Shown piece after piece: positions 1 through 9,696 of a DNA stretch of 64,000 bases. Position 1 is the first letter of the stretch. Each line of letters begins with the position of its first letter. The stretch lies in the NCBI GenBank assembly GCA_900469615.1, contig UBYA01000002.1, positions 186,001 through 250,000 on the forward strand. Direction: 5' to 3'. Below the pieces are notes generated by a model that saw nothing but the letters and a program-made list of their open reading frames with translations, was not told the origin of the DNA and made no database searches. A program made the position numbers and the translations under genes. Source of the stretch: Hyphomicrobiales bacterium. Its GTDB lineage: Bacteria > Pseudomonadota > Alphaproteobacteria > Rhizobiales > Rhizobiaceae.

Positions 1-287
1 GCTGTTCCACCTGTGCGACGATGTGGAACGAGGTTCGCGTCAAATGCCTTGCCTGCGGCTCCACCAAGGGCGTCGGCTATCGGGCGGTAGAGACAGGCGG
101 GGAGGAGGCAACGATCAAGGCCGAGATCTGCGATGCCTGCACCGGCTGGGTCAAGATCCTCTATCAAAACAGGAATCCCTCGATCGTGGTTGCGGCGGAC
201 GATGTCGCCAGCCTCGGGCTCGACCTGTTGATGAAGGAGACAGAATACAAAAGAGCGGGCTTCAATCCGTTCCTGGCAGGTTATTGA
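1..287 (+). CDS. fdhE: Formate dehydrogenase accessory protein FdhE, C-terminal part (5' truncated by window)
   Basis: The reading frame is open from base 3, so the gene begins before the window; the ATG at 21 is internal. The visible residues begin CSTCATMW and continue to a second Cys pair (KCLACGS) and a third (CDAC), which is the zinc/iron-binding CxxC pattern of FdhE. FdhE is a cytoplasmic protein needed to activate formate dehydrogenases before export. It ends 4 bases before selA, so it is probably the first visible gene of a fdhE-selA-sel1-selB operon. That fits a selenocysteine-containing formate dehydrogenase encoded just upstream, out of view. Confidence 0.85.
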   Translation, partial: CSTCATMWNEVRVKCLACGSTKGVGYRAVETGGEEATIKAEICDACTGWVKILYQNRNPSIVVAADDVASLGLDLLMKETEYKRAGFNPFLAGY

Positions 288-291
288 TCCG

Positions 292-1692
292 ATGTCGGAA
301 ACCGTCGATCTCAGTGCCTTGCCGTCGGTCGACCGAGTATTGAAATCGGCGGCGATTTCGCCGCTGCTTGCGCGCTACGGCCGGTCGGTCGTTACAGATG
401 AATTGCGCAAGACCCTCGACGAGATCCGGCAATCGGCGCGCGAACAGGGGACAGTGCCGGGGGAGGACGCCGTATTCGCCTCGCTGACGAGCCGGCTCGA
501 ATATCGGGATCGCTCCAACCTCCGGCCGCTTTTCAATCTCACCGGTACGGTGCTTCATACCAATCTCGGACGGGCGCTGCTCGCGGAAGAAGCGGTCTCA
601 GCGGCAATCGACGCCATGCGGGAGGCGGCGGCGCTGGAGTTCGACCTGGACACCGGCAAGCGCGGCGAGCGCGACAGCCACCTGCGCGAACTGTTGCGCG
701 AGCTGACCGGCGCGGAAGATGCCACCATAGTCAACAACAATGCTGCCGCCGTGCTGATCGCACTCAGCACCGTCGGCGGCGGACGTCAGGCGATCGTCTC
801 GCGCGGCGAACTGATCGAAATCGGCGGCGCCTTCCGGATGCCGGACATCATGGAAAAGGCCGGTGTCGAACTCGTCGAAGTGGGCACGACCAACCGCACT
901 CACGCCCAGGACTATATCAAGGCAATTCGTCCCGAAACGGCGCTCATTCTGAAGGTGCACACGTCGAATTACCGGATCGAAGGCTTTACGGCGGAGGTAT
1001 CGGGCGCGAAGCTTGCAGCGATCGCGCGCCAGGCGGGTATAGCACTGCTCAACGACCTGGGTTCGGGGACGCTGGTCGACCTGTCGCGCTACGGCCTCGC
1101 CAGGGAGCCGACCGTGCGCGAGGCGGTTGCCGAGGGGGCCGATCTCGTTACCTTTTCCGGCGATAAGCTGCTGGGCGGCCCGCAGGCCGGCTTCATCGTC
1201 GGCCGCAAGGAGCTGATTGCCGAGATCAACCGCAATCCGTTGAAGCGGGCGCTTCGTATCGACAAAATCCGTATCGCGGCAATGGTCGCCACGTTGAAGC
1301 TCTACCGCGATCCGGACCGGCTGGCCTCTCGACTGCCGACGCTTCGCATGCTCTCGCGTCCCGAGCCGGACATACGCATGCAGGCGGAGCGGCTTGCGCC
1401 GCAGATCGCCAAGCTTCTCGCACCGAAAGGATACGCGGTCGAGCCATGCCGCTGCTCGAGCCAGATTGGCTCCGGCGCGCTTCCTGTCGATACGATCGCG
1501 AGCGCCGGGCTGAGGATCACCGCATCGAGCGGCAGTGCGCTCGAAAGGCTTGCCGCCCGTTTCCGATCGCTTTCGCGGCCGATCCTCGGGCGGCTTCAGG
1601 ACGGCGCGCTCGTTCTCGATCTACGCTGTCTTCAGGACGAGGCTCAGTTCATGAGGAGCCTGTCGGAAGGATTCGGCGATGCGTTGGCTTGA
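292..1692 (+). CDS. selA: L-seryl-tRNA(Sec) selenium transferase SelA
   Basis: SelA converts seryl-tRNA(Sec) to selenocysteinyl-tRNA(Sec) using selenophosphate and PLP in the cytoplasm. The 466 residues match the usual family length of about 460. An N-terminal LPSVDRVL segment typical of SelA is followed by a fold-type I PLP domain with NLTGTVLHTNLGRA near residue 83 and the Schiff-base lysine in TFSGDKLLGG (Lys292). The ATG at 292 lies 4 bases after fdhE, and the 3' end overlaps the Sel1-repeat gene by 14 bases, so the genes are almost certainly cotranscribed and translationally coupled. Confidence 0.95.
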   Translation: MSETVDLSALPSVDRVLKSAAISPLLARYGRSVVTDELRKTLDEIRQSAREQGTVPGEDAVFASLTSRLEYRDRSNLRPLFNLTGTVLHTNLGRALLAEEAVSAAIDAMREAAALEFDLDTGKRGERDSHLRELLRELTGAEDATIVNNNAAAVLIALSTVGGGRQAIVSRGELIEIGGAFRMPDIMEKAGVELVEVGTTNRTHAQDYIKAIRPETALILKVHTSNYRIEGFTAEVSGAKLAAIARQAGIALLNDLGSGTLVDLSRYGLAREPTVREAVAEGADLVTFSGDKLLGGPQAGFIVGRKELIAEINRNPLKRALRIDKIRIAAMVATLKLYRDPDRLASRLPTLRMLSRPEPDIRMQAERLAPQIAKLLAPKGYAVEPCRCSSQIGSGALPVDTIASAGLRITASSGSALERLAARFRSLSRPILGRLQDGALVLDLRCLQDEAQFMRSLSEGFGDALA

Positions 1693-2470
1693 GCGTATCG
1701 CCGCACGCAAGCGGGAACCGTCGCCGGCCGATCCGATGGCCGTGGCGTTGGCAGCCGCCAATGCCGGCGACTATGAAACCGCGCTGTCGATATGGGAACC
1801 GCTGGCACGAAACGGCGTGGCACGAGCCCAGAACAATATCGGGGCCTGTTTTGCCGAAGGTCTCGGCGTGCCGATCGATCGCCAGCTCGCGCTTCGGTGG
1901 CTGCGGTTGGCCGCCGAGGCAGGCGATCCCGTCGGCGAGCGAAACTATGCCGCATTCCACCTGCAGGGGCTGACAGGCGCCGATGCCGATTACGGCACCG
2001 CTGCCGAATATTACCGGCGTGCCGCGCTGCAGGGCGACGCGCCGGCCCAGGATATGCTGAGCTGGCTGCTGCTCGAAGGCGAGGTCATCCCGCCTAATCC
2101 GGAGGAGGCACGGCGCTGGGCTGAAAGGGCTGCCGCGGCCGGCATCGCATCGTCCATGACACGTCTCGGCATGCTCTATCACAATGCGCTCGGCGTCGAG
2201 CGCAACGCGGAAAAGGCGGCCTGCTGGTGGCGTAAGGGCGCGGAACGCGGCGATGCCGATGCGCAGGCGATGCTCGGCGCGGCGTCCCATATGGGAGCCG
2301 GTACGGCGCGCGACGGCGTGGCGGCACTGGCCTGGCTGATCCGCGCGGCAAATGGCGGCAGCGCGCTGGCCGCATCCTTTATAGGACAGGTGCGCGACAG
2401 TCTGTCGCCGGCCGAGATCGAGGAGGCGGAGCGCCGCGCGGGCAAGCCCCTGCCGGAGGAGACGCCATGA
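1679..2470 (+). CDS. Sel1-repeat (TPR-like) protein within the sel operon
   Basis: The 263 residues consist mostly of Sel1-type repeats, for example MAVALAAANAGDYETALSI, then repeated A..W...AA..G...A...LG......G modules (RWLRLAAEAGDPVGERNYA, RWAERAAAAGIASSMTRLG, CWWRKGAERGDADAQAMLG). These form an alpha-solenoid used for protein binding. There is no signal peptide, so it is probably cytoplasmic. It overlaps selA by 14 bases and selB by 4 (ATGA), placing it firmly in the operon. Its role in selenoprotein synthesis or formate dehydrogenase maturation is inferred from position only. Confidence 0.85.
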   Translation: MRWLERIAARKREPSPADPMAVALAAANAGDYETALSIWEPLARNGVARAQNNIGACFAEGLGVPIDRQLALRWLRLAAEAGDPVGERNYAAFHLQGLTGADADYGTAAEYYRRAALQGDAPAQDMLSWLLLEGEVIPPNPEEARRWAERAAAAGIASSMTRLGMLYHNALGVERNAEKAACWWRKGAERGDADAQAMLGAASHMGAGTARDGVAALAWLIRAANGGSALAASFIGQVRDSLSPAEIEEAERRAGKPLPEETP

Positions 2471-4521
2471 TCGTCGGGACGGCGGGACATATCGATCACG
2501 GCAAGACGACGCTCGTCAAGGCATTGACCGGTGTCGATACGGACCGATTGAAGGAGGAAAAGGCGCGGGGCATTACCATCGACCTCGGCTTTGCCTATTG
2601 CCGCTTCACGCCGGAAGCCGTCACCGGCTTCATCGACGTTCCCGGCCACGAGCGCTTCATCCATACCATGCTCGCCGGTGCCGGCGGCATCGACTACGCC
2701 TTGCTGGTCGTTGCCGCGGACGACGGAATCAAGCCGCAAACGCTTGAGCATCTGGCCATTCTCGATCTGCTCGGCATCGGCCGTGGCCTGGTGGCGATCA
2801 CCAAGATCGATCTTGTCGAGCCGGCGCGGCTTGCAAGCCTCATTGCTGACATCGCCGAGCTGTTGACCTCAACCGCGCTGGCAGGCAGCGAGATTCTTCC
2901 CGTTTCCGCGATCACGGGGGAGGGAATTCCTGCATTGAAGCAGCGGCTGGCCGAGGCCGAGCGCGAGACGGCCGCCACCTCGGCGCAAGGGCGGTTCCGG
3001 CTTGCCATCGATCGCTGTTTCACGCTTTCCGGCGCGGGCACGGTTGTAACCGGCACCATACTTTCCGGGGCGGTCGCGATAGGCGATCAGGTCGCCATAT
3101 CGCCGCCCGGCCTGTCCGCGCGGGTGCGTACCATCCATGTGCAGAACCAGCAGGCCGAAATCGGCTTTGCCGGACAGCGCTGCGCGCTGAACCTGGCCGG
3201 CGAGGGCATATCGAAGGAAGCGATCGCACGCGGCGATATGGCGGTCGATCCGCTTCTCGACGCGCCGACCGAGCGCATCGACGCCAGGCTCCAAATATTG
3301 ACAAGCGAACCGAAACCGATCGGCGATTGGTTCCCGGCGCGTTTTCACCATGGCAGTGCTGAAACAGGCGTGCGTATCGTTCCCCTTCAGGGGCCCGTCG
3401 CGCCCGGTGAAACAGGCTTGGTGCAGCTTGTACTGGACCGGCCGATCGCAGCGGCGGTCGGCGATCGCTTCATCCTGCGCGATGTCTCGGTCCGCCGTAC
3501 GATCGGCGGCGGCCAGCTCCTTGATTTACGCGCGCCGGCACGCAAGCGGCGGTCGGCCGAACGCTTGCAATATCTTGGCGCTGCGGCTCTCGCGGACCCT
3601 GCGGATGCCCTGTCGGCCATGCTTGAGGTTTTTCCCTTTGTGGTCGATCTCGACGCCTTCGCCCGCGACAAAGCCCTGTCCGAGCCTCTCCTGCAGGTGG
3701 CCGTCGGGCTTGCGGCCGCCAAAATTATCGTCACGCCAACGGCTCGTCATGCACTTTCCGACAAGCGATGGTCCGAGTTTTGTGCGGATGCGCAGCATGT
3801 TCTTGCCGCTTTCCACGCGGAAAACCCCGATCTGCAGGGGATTGGCCGCGAGCGCTTGCGGCTGCAGATCGTTCCAAGGCTGTCGCCGGCTGCCTTCCTT
3901 GTGGCGCTGAAGGCCGAACAGGCCGCCGGCCGGCTGGTCCTTGAAGGTTCGTTCGTCCGCCTGCCGGGGCATGAGGTCCGCCTCAGCGAGAGCGAAGAGG
4001 CGCTTTTTGCGCGGCTGCTGCCGCATCTTGAAGGAGAAGAGCGGTTCCGGCCGCCGCGGGTGCGCGATTTCGCGGAGATGCTGGGATTTCCGGAGGGCGA
4101 AATCCGGCGCGTGCTGAAGCTCTGCGCGCGGCTGGGCCGTGTCGACCAGATCCGGCACGATCATTTCTTCACGCGCCGGACGACGGCCGAGATGATGGAC
4201 ATCATCAAGGATATTTCGGCACACGCGGCAGATGGGGAATTCGCGGCCGGTCTCTTTCGCGATCGTGTCAACAACGGTAGAAAAGTTGCGATCGAAATCC
4301 TGGAGTTTTTCGATCGGCATGGCGTGACGATCCGGCGGGGCGATGTTCGTCGCGTCAATCCGCACAGGCTCGACCTGTTCGGAGAGCCTGCCGCCGGGGA
4401 AAATGATGGAAGAGAGTCGTCCCCGGTGGGGCGTCCGGACTTCAAATCCGGGTGGGACAGCGAGGCTGTCTTGGGTGGGTTCGACTCCCATTCTCTTCCG
4501 CCATCCGGAGGCGATCCGTGA
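2467..4521 (+). CDS. selB: Selenocysteine-specific translation elongation factor SelB
   Basis: SelB is the GTPase that brings Sec-tRNA(Sec) to UGA codons marked by a SECIS hairpin. G1 (GHIDHGKTT), the effector region (RGITIDLGF), G3 (DVPGHE) and G4 (TKIDL) are all present, followed by beta-barrel domains and C-terminal winged helices that bind the SECIS RNA. The first in-frame stop is at 4519, beyond the tRNA-Sec gene. Residues 648-684 are therefore encoded by selC and the few bases after it: codon 648 starts exactly at the first base of the tRNA. The recognisable SelB sequence ends near NPHRLDLFG, so the last roughly 40 residues are an unusual tail. Confidence 0.93.
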   Translation: MIVGTAGHIDHGKTTLVKALTGVDTDRLKEEKARGITIDLGFAYCRFTPEAVTGFIDVPGHERFIHTMLAGAGGIDYALLVVAADDGIKPQTLEHLAILDLLGIGRGLVAITKIDLVEPARLASLIADIAELLTSTALAGSEILPVSAITGEGIPALKQRLAEAERETAATSAQGRFRLAIDRCFTLSGAGTVVTGTILSGAVAIGDQVAISPPGLSARVRTIHVQNQQAEIGFAGQRCALNLAGEGISKEAIARGDMAVDPLLDAPTERIDARLQILTSEPKPIGDWFPARFHHGSAETGVRIVPLQGPVAPGETGLVQLVLDRPIAAAVGDRFILRDVSVRRTIGGGQLLDLRAPARKRRSAERLQYLGAAALADPADALSAMLEVFPFVVDLDAFARDKALSEPLLQVAVGLAAAKIIVTPTARHALSDKRWSEFCADAQHVLAAFHAENPDLQGIGRERLRLQIVPRLSPAAFLVALKAEQAAGRLVLEGSFVRLPGHEVRLSESEEALFARLLPHLEGEERFRPPRVRDFAEMLGFPEGEIRRVLKLCARLGRVDQIRHDHFFTRRTTAEMMDIIKDISAHAADGEFAAGLFRDRVNNGRKVAIEILEFFDRHGVTIRRGDVRRVNPHRLDLFGEPAAGENDGRESSPVGRPDFKSGWDSEAVLGGFDSHSLPPSGGDP
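4408..4503 (+). tRNA. selC: tRNA-Sec (anticodon UCA)
   Basis: The 96-base gene shows an 8-bp acceptor stem (GGAAGAGA paired with TCTCTTCC), a G discriminator and an encoded CCA at 4501-4503. The anticodon stem CCGGA/TCCGG holds the loop CTTCAAA with anticodon TCA at 4442-4444. A long variable arm (GACAGC...GCTGTC) and a T arm with loop TTCGACT follow. The 8-bp acceptor and long variable arm are diagnostic of bacterial tRNA-Sec. The whole gene lies inside the selB reading frame on the same strand. Confidence 0.95.
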
Positions 4522-4901
4522 TCGCGTCGGCAAACGAGACCGATTTCGACGACTGGATTCTCTCGGCTTTTGCCGAAACCGGGCCGTTTACGATGCTTTT
4601 CGTACTGTTGCGCGTCGAGGGTATTCGCATCGATCTTCTTCGCTCGGCCTATCTTCACGTCGTCGGCGATGAATTGCGCTGGCCTGACATGGTGCATCTT
4701 TTCGGCGGGGCCGGCGTCGACTGGTCGGGCGTGGTTTTCTTTCGCGCCGGCCGCGAGGGACTGGTGGACGATCCACAGGCCAAGGCCAGGCTTTCCTCTC
4801 TGGTCCGCAAGCTTCACGAAGATCGATTGCTGATCCGGGATGGCGAATTCTTCAATTCCGCTGGCTTGAGGCTGGCGGTCGAGGAAATCAAGCCGCACTG
4901 A
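4518..4901 (+). CDS. Small unknown protein coupled to selB
   Basis: The frame starts at GTG 4518, which overlaps the selB stop as GTGA, and encodes 127 residues. I do not recognise a family. The sequence is acidic and helical (ETDFDDWILSAFAETGPF, then LLRSAYLHVVGDELRW, and a C-terminal LSSLVRKLHEDRLLIRDGEF that resembles a winged-helix-like end) with no signal peptide or membrane segment. The four-base overlap implies translational coupling to SelB. It would be translated only if ribosomes traverse selC sequence in the mRNA. A role in selenoprotein synthesis or formate dehydrogenase function is possible from context alone. Confidence 0.7.
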   Translation: MIASANETDFDDWILSAFAETGPFTMLFVLLRVEGIRIDLLRSAYLHVVGDELRWPDMVHLFGGAGVDWSGVVFFRAGREGLVDDPQAKARLSSLVRKLHEDRLLIRDGEFFNSAGLRLAVEEIKPH

Positions 4902-4966
4902 TCGGACGACGCGAAGGATGCGATTTTGAAATCCCTTTCCCGGCGGCTCCTTGAGCAGTACCCGGA

Positions 4967-6016
4967 TCAGGCGAGGACCTCTATGCTTGGCGCCCCCGCC
5001 TTTGCATGCCCGATTATCCCGGCCAAGGGATAGCCGGCGCCGTGTATCCGTTCCACGATGTCCTGCGCCTTGTCTGGTGCGCACGCGATCAGCAGCCCGC
5101 CGGATGTCTGCGGGTCGGCAAGAAGCTGGCGCTTCCACTCCGGCAGCCCCTCCGGCACGGCGACATCCTGTCCATAGCTTGCCCAGTTGCGGCCGGATGC
5201 GCCAGTAACGAAGCCTTGCTCGGCAAGTGCTCCGGCTTTCGACAGAAATGGCATGCGCGACAGCTCCAGCGTCAGCGAGACGCCGGAGGCTCTGGCCATT
5301 TCCAGTCCATGGCCGAGAATGCCGAAGCCGGTCACGTCGGTCAGCGCATGAATGTCCGGGTCTGCTCCAAGCTCGGAACCGATGCGGTTGAGCAGCGTCA
5401 TGGAGCCGATCATTTCCTCATAGCAGTCGGCAGGCAGCGCGCTCTTCTTGATGGCGGCCGAATAGATGCCGACACCAAGACCTTTCGTCAGGACCAGCGC
5501 GTCGCCGGGCTTGGCGCCGTCATTGCGCCGGATCCGATCCGGCCTGCTAAGGCCGATGACCGCGAGACCGTAGATAGGCTCGACGGAATCGATGGAATGG
5601 CCGCCGGCGACGGGGATGCCCGCTTCGGCGCAGACCGACGCGCCGCCTTCCAGCACTCTGGCGATGGTTTCCGGCGCGAGCCTGTTGATCGGCATGCCGA
5701 GAATCGCCAGCGCCAGAATCGGCTTGCCGCCCATGGCATAGATATCGGAGATCGCATTCGTTGCGGCGATGCGGCCGAAGTCAAAGGGATCGTCGACCAT
5801 CGGCATGAAGAAGTCGGTCGTCGCAATCAGGCAGGTATTCTCGTCGATCTGCCAGACAGCGGCATCGTCGGCCATTTCGTTGCCGACGAGAAGCTGTGCG
5901 AAGGGGCGCGCGGCGGGTTGGGCGGAGAGCAATTGCTGTAAGACAGCCGGCGAGAGCTTGCAGCCGCAACCGCCGCCGTGCGCGAGTTCCGTCAGTCGAG
6001 GGGCAAGGGAATCCAT
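4967..6016 (-). CDS. selD: Selenide, water dikinase SelD
   Basis: SelD makes selenophosphate, the selenium donor for SelA, from selenide and ATP. The 349 residues match the family. The N-terminal catalytic loop HGGGCGCK contains Cys17 and Lys20, the same numbering as E. coli SelD, so this is the cysteine and not the selenocysteine form. ATP-binding AIRS-type motifs follow ([36 protein letters not shown]). The gene is convergent with the selA-selB operon and 65 bases away, completing selABCD in one locus. Confidence 0.96.
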   Translation of the reverse strand: MDSLAPRLTELAHGGGCGCKLSPAVLQQLLSAQPAARPFAQLLVGNEMADDAAVWQIDENTCLIATTDFFMPMVDDPFDFGRIAATNAISDIYAMGGKPILALAILGMPINRLAPETIARVLEGGASVCAEAGIPVAGGHSIDSVEPIYGLAVIGLSRPDRIRRNDGAKPGDALVLTKGLGVGIYSAAIKKSALPADCYEEMIGSMTLLNRIGSELGADPDIHALTDVTGFGILGHGLEMARASGVSLTLELSRMPFLSKAGALAEQGFVTGASGRNWASYGQDVAVPEGLPEWKRQLLADPQTSGGLLIACAPDKAQDIVERIHGAGYPLAGIIGHAKAGAPSIEVLA

Positions 6017-6308
6017 CGATCCTCCTATCAGGATAGCGGGCCGGCGCCGGCAAAGGCGATATTCCGGCCAAGCATGAACTTTGCCCGAAAACCCGCCGGA
6101 TGGCTATTCCTAAACCGTCGGCGGCCGAAACTGCGGCTTTTGCCTCCCTCGTGATGAATGTGCCGGCGACAATCGCCAATGCCCGCAAGGCAATCGGGGT
6201 TGCAACAACGGGTGGCCGGTTGCTTGTGGGGCAATCAAATGCCGCGGCGGTATTTTCGGAAAGATCGGCGAGATCGATCCCCGGCTCGATGCCGATCAAG
6301 CCGCTTTC
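6017..6308. other. Intergenic region between selD and the chemoreceptor gene
   Basis: This 292-base stretch lies upstream of selD and downstream of the chemoreceptor, both on the minus strand. It presumably holds the selD promoter. Short overlapping frames on both strands have no convincing start or family resemblance, and I see no strong hairpin. Confidence 0.4.
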
Positions 6309-8075
6309 TCATTCGCCCCGCGCACCCGCGCCGGAGCGCAGGCGCGCGATCTTCTTCGGCTGGACATACGATGCGAAGGGTTCCTCTTTTGCCGACATGG
6401 TCGTGGATCGAAGTGTGCCGATGTGGTTCGACTGCGCCGGCAGCTTGAAACGGGCCACCATCTGCCGCAGCTTCTCGGCCTCCTGGGCGAGCGTCATGCT
6501 CGATGCCGTGGCTTCTTCCACCATTGCCGCGTTCTGTTGCGTCACCTGATCCATCTGATTGACGGCGGAGTTGACTTCGGTCAGGCCGGTCGACTGCTCG
6601 TTCGCAGAGACCGCTATGGCCTGCATGTGTTCGTTGACCGAGGTGATATTGTCCTGGATCGTCCTGAGCGCGTCGCCCGTCTCGTGGACAAGTTTCACGC
6701 CATGTCTGACCTCTTCCGAAGAGTTTCGGATCAGCTCCTTGATTTCCTTCGCGGCCTTTGCCGAACGCTGGGCGAGCTCGCGCACTTCCTGGGCGACGAC
6801 GGCAAATCCCTTGCCCGCGTCGCCGGCGCGCGCAGCCTCGACCCCGGCATTCAGCGCCAGCAGGTTCGTCTGAAAGGCGATCTCGTCGATCACGCCGATG
6901 ATGCTGGCGATGCGGTCGGAGGATTGCTCGATGCGCGCCATCGCGCCGACGGCGTCGGCAACGATCTGGCCGGAGCGGGTCGCGCTGACATTTGCCGTCT
7001 CGGCCGCCTGGCGAGCCTCGTTGGCCCGCTTGGAGGCGTTACCGACATTGGCGGTGATTTCATCCAGGGCGGCGGCCGTTTCCTCCAGCGCCGCGACCTG
7101 TTGCTCCGTGCGCCGCGACAGGTTGCCGGCGCCGTCGCTGATCTCGCGCGCGCCGTCATCGATCAGTCCGGTCGAGCGGGAGACGGAGGCGAGCGTCTGG
7201 CCGAGCTGCTGCATGGCCGAGTTCATATTCTCCCGCAAGGCTTCGAAGTCTTGGGCAAAGGACTGATCGAGGGAAAAGCTCAGGTCGCCCAGCGCGAGTT
7301 TCGACAGGGCGTCGCCGACCGTCCGAACCGCGAATACACGCTCGCTGACATCGGTCGCAAACTTGACGACCTTTACGACCTTCCCGGAATCGTTCGTGAT
7401 CGGATTGTAGGATGCATTCAGATAGATGGCCCTGCCGCCTTTGCCGAAGCGCACGATATCGCCGATATGGGGCTTGTTGGCGCGAAGGTCGGACCACAGT
7501 TGCTCGAACTGGCGATCTCCCGTCTCGCCCTCTTCGAGAAACATCCGGTGATTGCGTCCCTTGGTTTCGGCAAGGGTGTAGCCGACGGCGGCAAGAAAGT
7601 TATCGTTGGCGCTGACGATCTCGCCGGCCGGCGTGAACTCGATGACCGCCTGCACGCGATTGATTGCCAGCAGCTGGTTGCGATAGTCGGTATTCTGGAT
7701 TCTCGCCCTCGCGTCGGCCCACTCCACGACGAAGCCGATGATGCCCTCTCCTCGCTTGAGAGGCGTCACGATCAGGTCGAAGACGCGATGCCCGACGGCT
7801 ATCGTCGCCCTGTGTTGAGACCTCAGGGCCGCGAGCATGCCGCGCTGATGCGCCGGATTCCTATGGAAGATATCGATATTGGCGCCGACGAGGGTCGCCA
7901 TGTCGAAGCGCGGCAGTTCTTTCTTCAGATCGCTTTCTGCCTCCTGCAGCAATTCCCGCGTTGCCGGATTGATATAGACGATATTGAGCTTGGCGTCGGC
8001 GATCATGATATTGGCGCTCATGGCGTCGAGCGCACCGGTTTTCATCGTTCCGGCAGCACCATGGATTCCTAACAT
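6309..8075 (-). CDS. Soluble methyl-accepting chemotaxis protein with tandem PAS domains
   Basis: The 588-residue protein has no transmembrane segment or signal peptide. Two PAS domains (about residues 15-125, starting [20 protein letters not shown], and about 130-250) precede a short HAMP-like linker and a full MCP signalling domain. The signalling hairpin tip [20 protein letters not shown] and the following [19 protein letters not shown] are intact, so it can bind CheA and CheW. Cytoplasmic PAS receptors of this type, such as S. meliloti McpY, are thought to sense redox or metabolic state, often through flavin or haem in the PAS fold. No C-terminal CheR-docking pentapeptide is visible. It stands alone, away from a che operon. 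Confidence 0.92.
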   Translation of the reverse strand: MLGIHGAAGTMKTGALDAMSANIMIADAKLNIVYINPATRELLQEAESDLKKELPRFDMATLVGANIDIFHRNPAHQRGMLAALRSQHRATIAVGHRVFDLIVTPLKRGEGIIGFVVEWADARARIQNTDYRNQLLAINRVQAVIEFTPAGEIVSANDNFLAAVGYTLAETKGRNHRMFLEEGETGDRQFEQLWSDLRANKPHIGDIVRFGKGGRAIYLNASYNPITNDSGKVVKVVKFATDVSERVFAVRTVGDALSKLALGDLSFSLDQSFAQDFEALRENMNSAMQQLGQTLASVSRSTGLIDDGAREISDGAGNLSRRTEQQVAALEETAAALDEITANVGNASKRANEARQAAETANVSATRSGQIVADAVGAMARIEQSSDRIASIIGVIDEIAFQTNLLALNAGVEAARAGDAGKGFAVVAQEVRELAQRSAKAAKEIKELIRNSSEEVRHGVKLVHETGDALRTIQDNITSVNEHMQAIAVSANEQSTGLTEVNSAVNQMDQVTQQNAAMVEEATASSMTLAQEAEKLRQMVARFKLPAQSNHIGTLRSTTMSAKEEPFASYVQPKKIARLRSGAGARGE

Positions 8076-8584
8076 GGTCGTGACATCCTTCCGGCAATTT
8101 CAACTACTGATTTATTCGAGGCGGGAACTAATTGTTAAATTTAGCATTATCAATTTTAATAAACTATAATAATTAACAAAAACTTTAGCATACGGAATTA
8201 CTTAATCTTTACTTTCGAAAAGCGCAGAAATATGTACAATGCCCAGAATATACGATTGAATATGTAGATTTTTCCGGGAAATACAGGCGCTTTTCGCCCC
8301 CATGACGTTCGAATGCATACTCATGAGGGTTGGATAGCTCCCTTTTCCAACGCGGAGGCAGGAGGCGGCTTTATGCTCGTCGTGCATCGGAATACCCTTG
8401 GGCAAAACCGGCGTATTCGCACGGAAAACGAGAAATGCCTGCTGGACAAATAAGTTCGTCGACCTAACTTTGCCGTGTCGGAACACGCATAGATCGCATT
8501 GCCCGCCGCTCCATGCCGACAGGACAGCCGGGGAATTCCATTTTCATATTTTGTCAGCGAACTGAAAAAAACGGCAGATCAAAC
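8076..8584. other. AT-rich divergent intergenic region
   Basis: About 500 bases separate the chemoreceptor (minus) from the next plus-strand gene. Bases 8110-8270 are clearly AT-rich compared with the rest of the window, with runs such as TTAATAAACTATAATAATTA, and probably contain the chemoreceptor promoter. A 94-codon minus-strand frame at 8202-8486 lacks a ribosome site or family features and I do not call it a gene. Confidence 0.45.
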
Positions 8585-9487
8585 ATGGGATTAGCACCAC
8601 TCACACGGCCTATCGGCCAGTCGTCGCGAACGGATTTGGATCGCTTTCATCTGATCCCGCTCTCAAGTTGCCCGATCCTGGGTGGTGATACGGCATCGGG
8701 ACAGCCGTCCGGCGTGGTCTTTTCGGGTCGCTCCTTCGAAGCCGCGAGCGACAATACTCTGTCGTGCTGTGGCCGATACAATATCAGGAACAGTCTGCAT
8801 CAGGGCATTGCCGGAATTGCGGACGACGGATATCTCATCTTCGCCGTCAACAGCTGGGTAAGCGGCCGTCGCTGTACCGTCATGGGAGCGTTCGATCCAG
8901 TGGGCAAGCCCGTCGCCCCCACCAAGCCTCAGCAGGATCTGCTCGGAAAATACTTTCCATCGACCGAACGTCCCATCGTGCTCGACACCAAGGCCAAAAG
9001 CGACATCGGTTTCAAGACGAACGGGCTCAATCCGAATGTCGGCGTCTATGTCGGCAACAAGACGATCATTTTCGACGTCCATGCACGATTGGCGGATGGC
9101 AAGCGTTCGCTGGAAGGCGGCGCCACGGTGACGACGGACTTCGACGGCAAGGTTCAGGATCAGGCGTACACGCTGGCCGCCAAGGACGACAAGGCGTCGT
9201 TGAGTGCCGGTTACGAACGGAAAGGCACGCAGACGATCGAGTCCCTGGAGGCATCATGGGACAAATGGTCTCTGGCGGGCAAACGCTCCAGGAATGGAGC
9301 GAGCAGGGATCGCCAGCTCGATCTCTCCTATCGTCCCACGGACAAAATAACGATCAAGGCTTCCTGGCGGCCGGATGTGAAGCCGCCTTCCACGCCGCCG
9401 CGTATAACGTCCTACTCGATCAACAATCCGCCGGCTGTTCCCAACTACAGCAACTATATGATCACGCTCGAAATCAAACTGCCGTGA
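8585..9487 (+). CDS. Unknown protein, probably beta-rich
   Basis: I do not recognise this protein. From ATG 8585 it has 300 residues; ATG 8513 in the same frame is possible, and neither has a strong ribosome-binding site. There is no clear signal peptide. The second half alternates polar and hydrophobic residues as in beta strands (GVYVGNKTIIFDVHARLADG, then QAYTLAAKDDKASLSAGYER, KITIKASWRP), and the C-terminus YMITLEIKLP also looks like a strand, so an outer-surface or beta-sandwich protein is possible. A short Cys pair (LSCCGRYN) lies near residue 58. It is single-gene, followed by a hairpin at 9566. Confidence 0.55.
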   Translation: MGLAPLTRPIGQSSRTDLDRFHLIPLSSCPILGGDTASGQPSGVVFSGRSFEAASDNTLSCCGRYNIRNSLHQGIAGIADDGYLIFAVNSWVSGRRCTVMGAFDPVGKPVAPTKPQQDLLGKYFPSTERPIVLDTKAKSDIGFKTNGLNPNVGVYVGNKTIIFDVHARLADGKRSLEGGATVTTDFDGKVQDQAYTLAAKDDKASLSAGYERKGTQTIESLEASWDKWSLAGKRSRNGASRDRQLDLSYRPTDKITIKASWRPDVKPPSTPPRITSYSINNPPAVPNYSNYMITLEIKLP

Positions 9488-9565
9488 GGCATGCCGCCAG
9501 CAGCGCTCGTGTCGGGTGTGACTGAGCAGGCCTTCGGACGAGGCATCGCAAAGCGTGGCTGCAAC

Positions 9566-9585
9566 GGCCGCCGTTTCCGGCGGCC
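9566..9585. terminator. Hairpin between convergent genes
   Basis: GGCCGCCG at 9566-9573 and CGGCGGCC at 9578-9585 form a perfect 8-bp stem with a TTTC loop. It lies between two convergent genes, so it can act on transcripts from both strands. There is no long T run, so termination may be inefficient or factor-assisted. Confidence 0.55.
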
Positions 9586-9696
9586 AGTCCGAAGCATTCA
9601 GCACGCCGGCCCCTGTTGGGCAAGCCTCCGGGCCGTGATCCGCGGGTGGAAATTCATACGCGAAGCGATGCTTTGCCCGAACGGCTCTCTATCTCT

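Noticed and set aside
6423..8072. 549-codon plus-strand open frame
   Set aside because: It is antisense to the chemoreceptor gene; its protein has no family features and arises from GC-rich third positions.
8202..8486. 94-codon minus-strand frame in the AT-rich gap
   Set aside because: No ribosome site, mixed residue usage unlike its neighbours, and no family resemblance.
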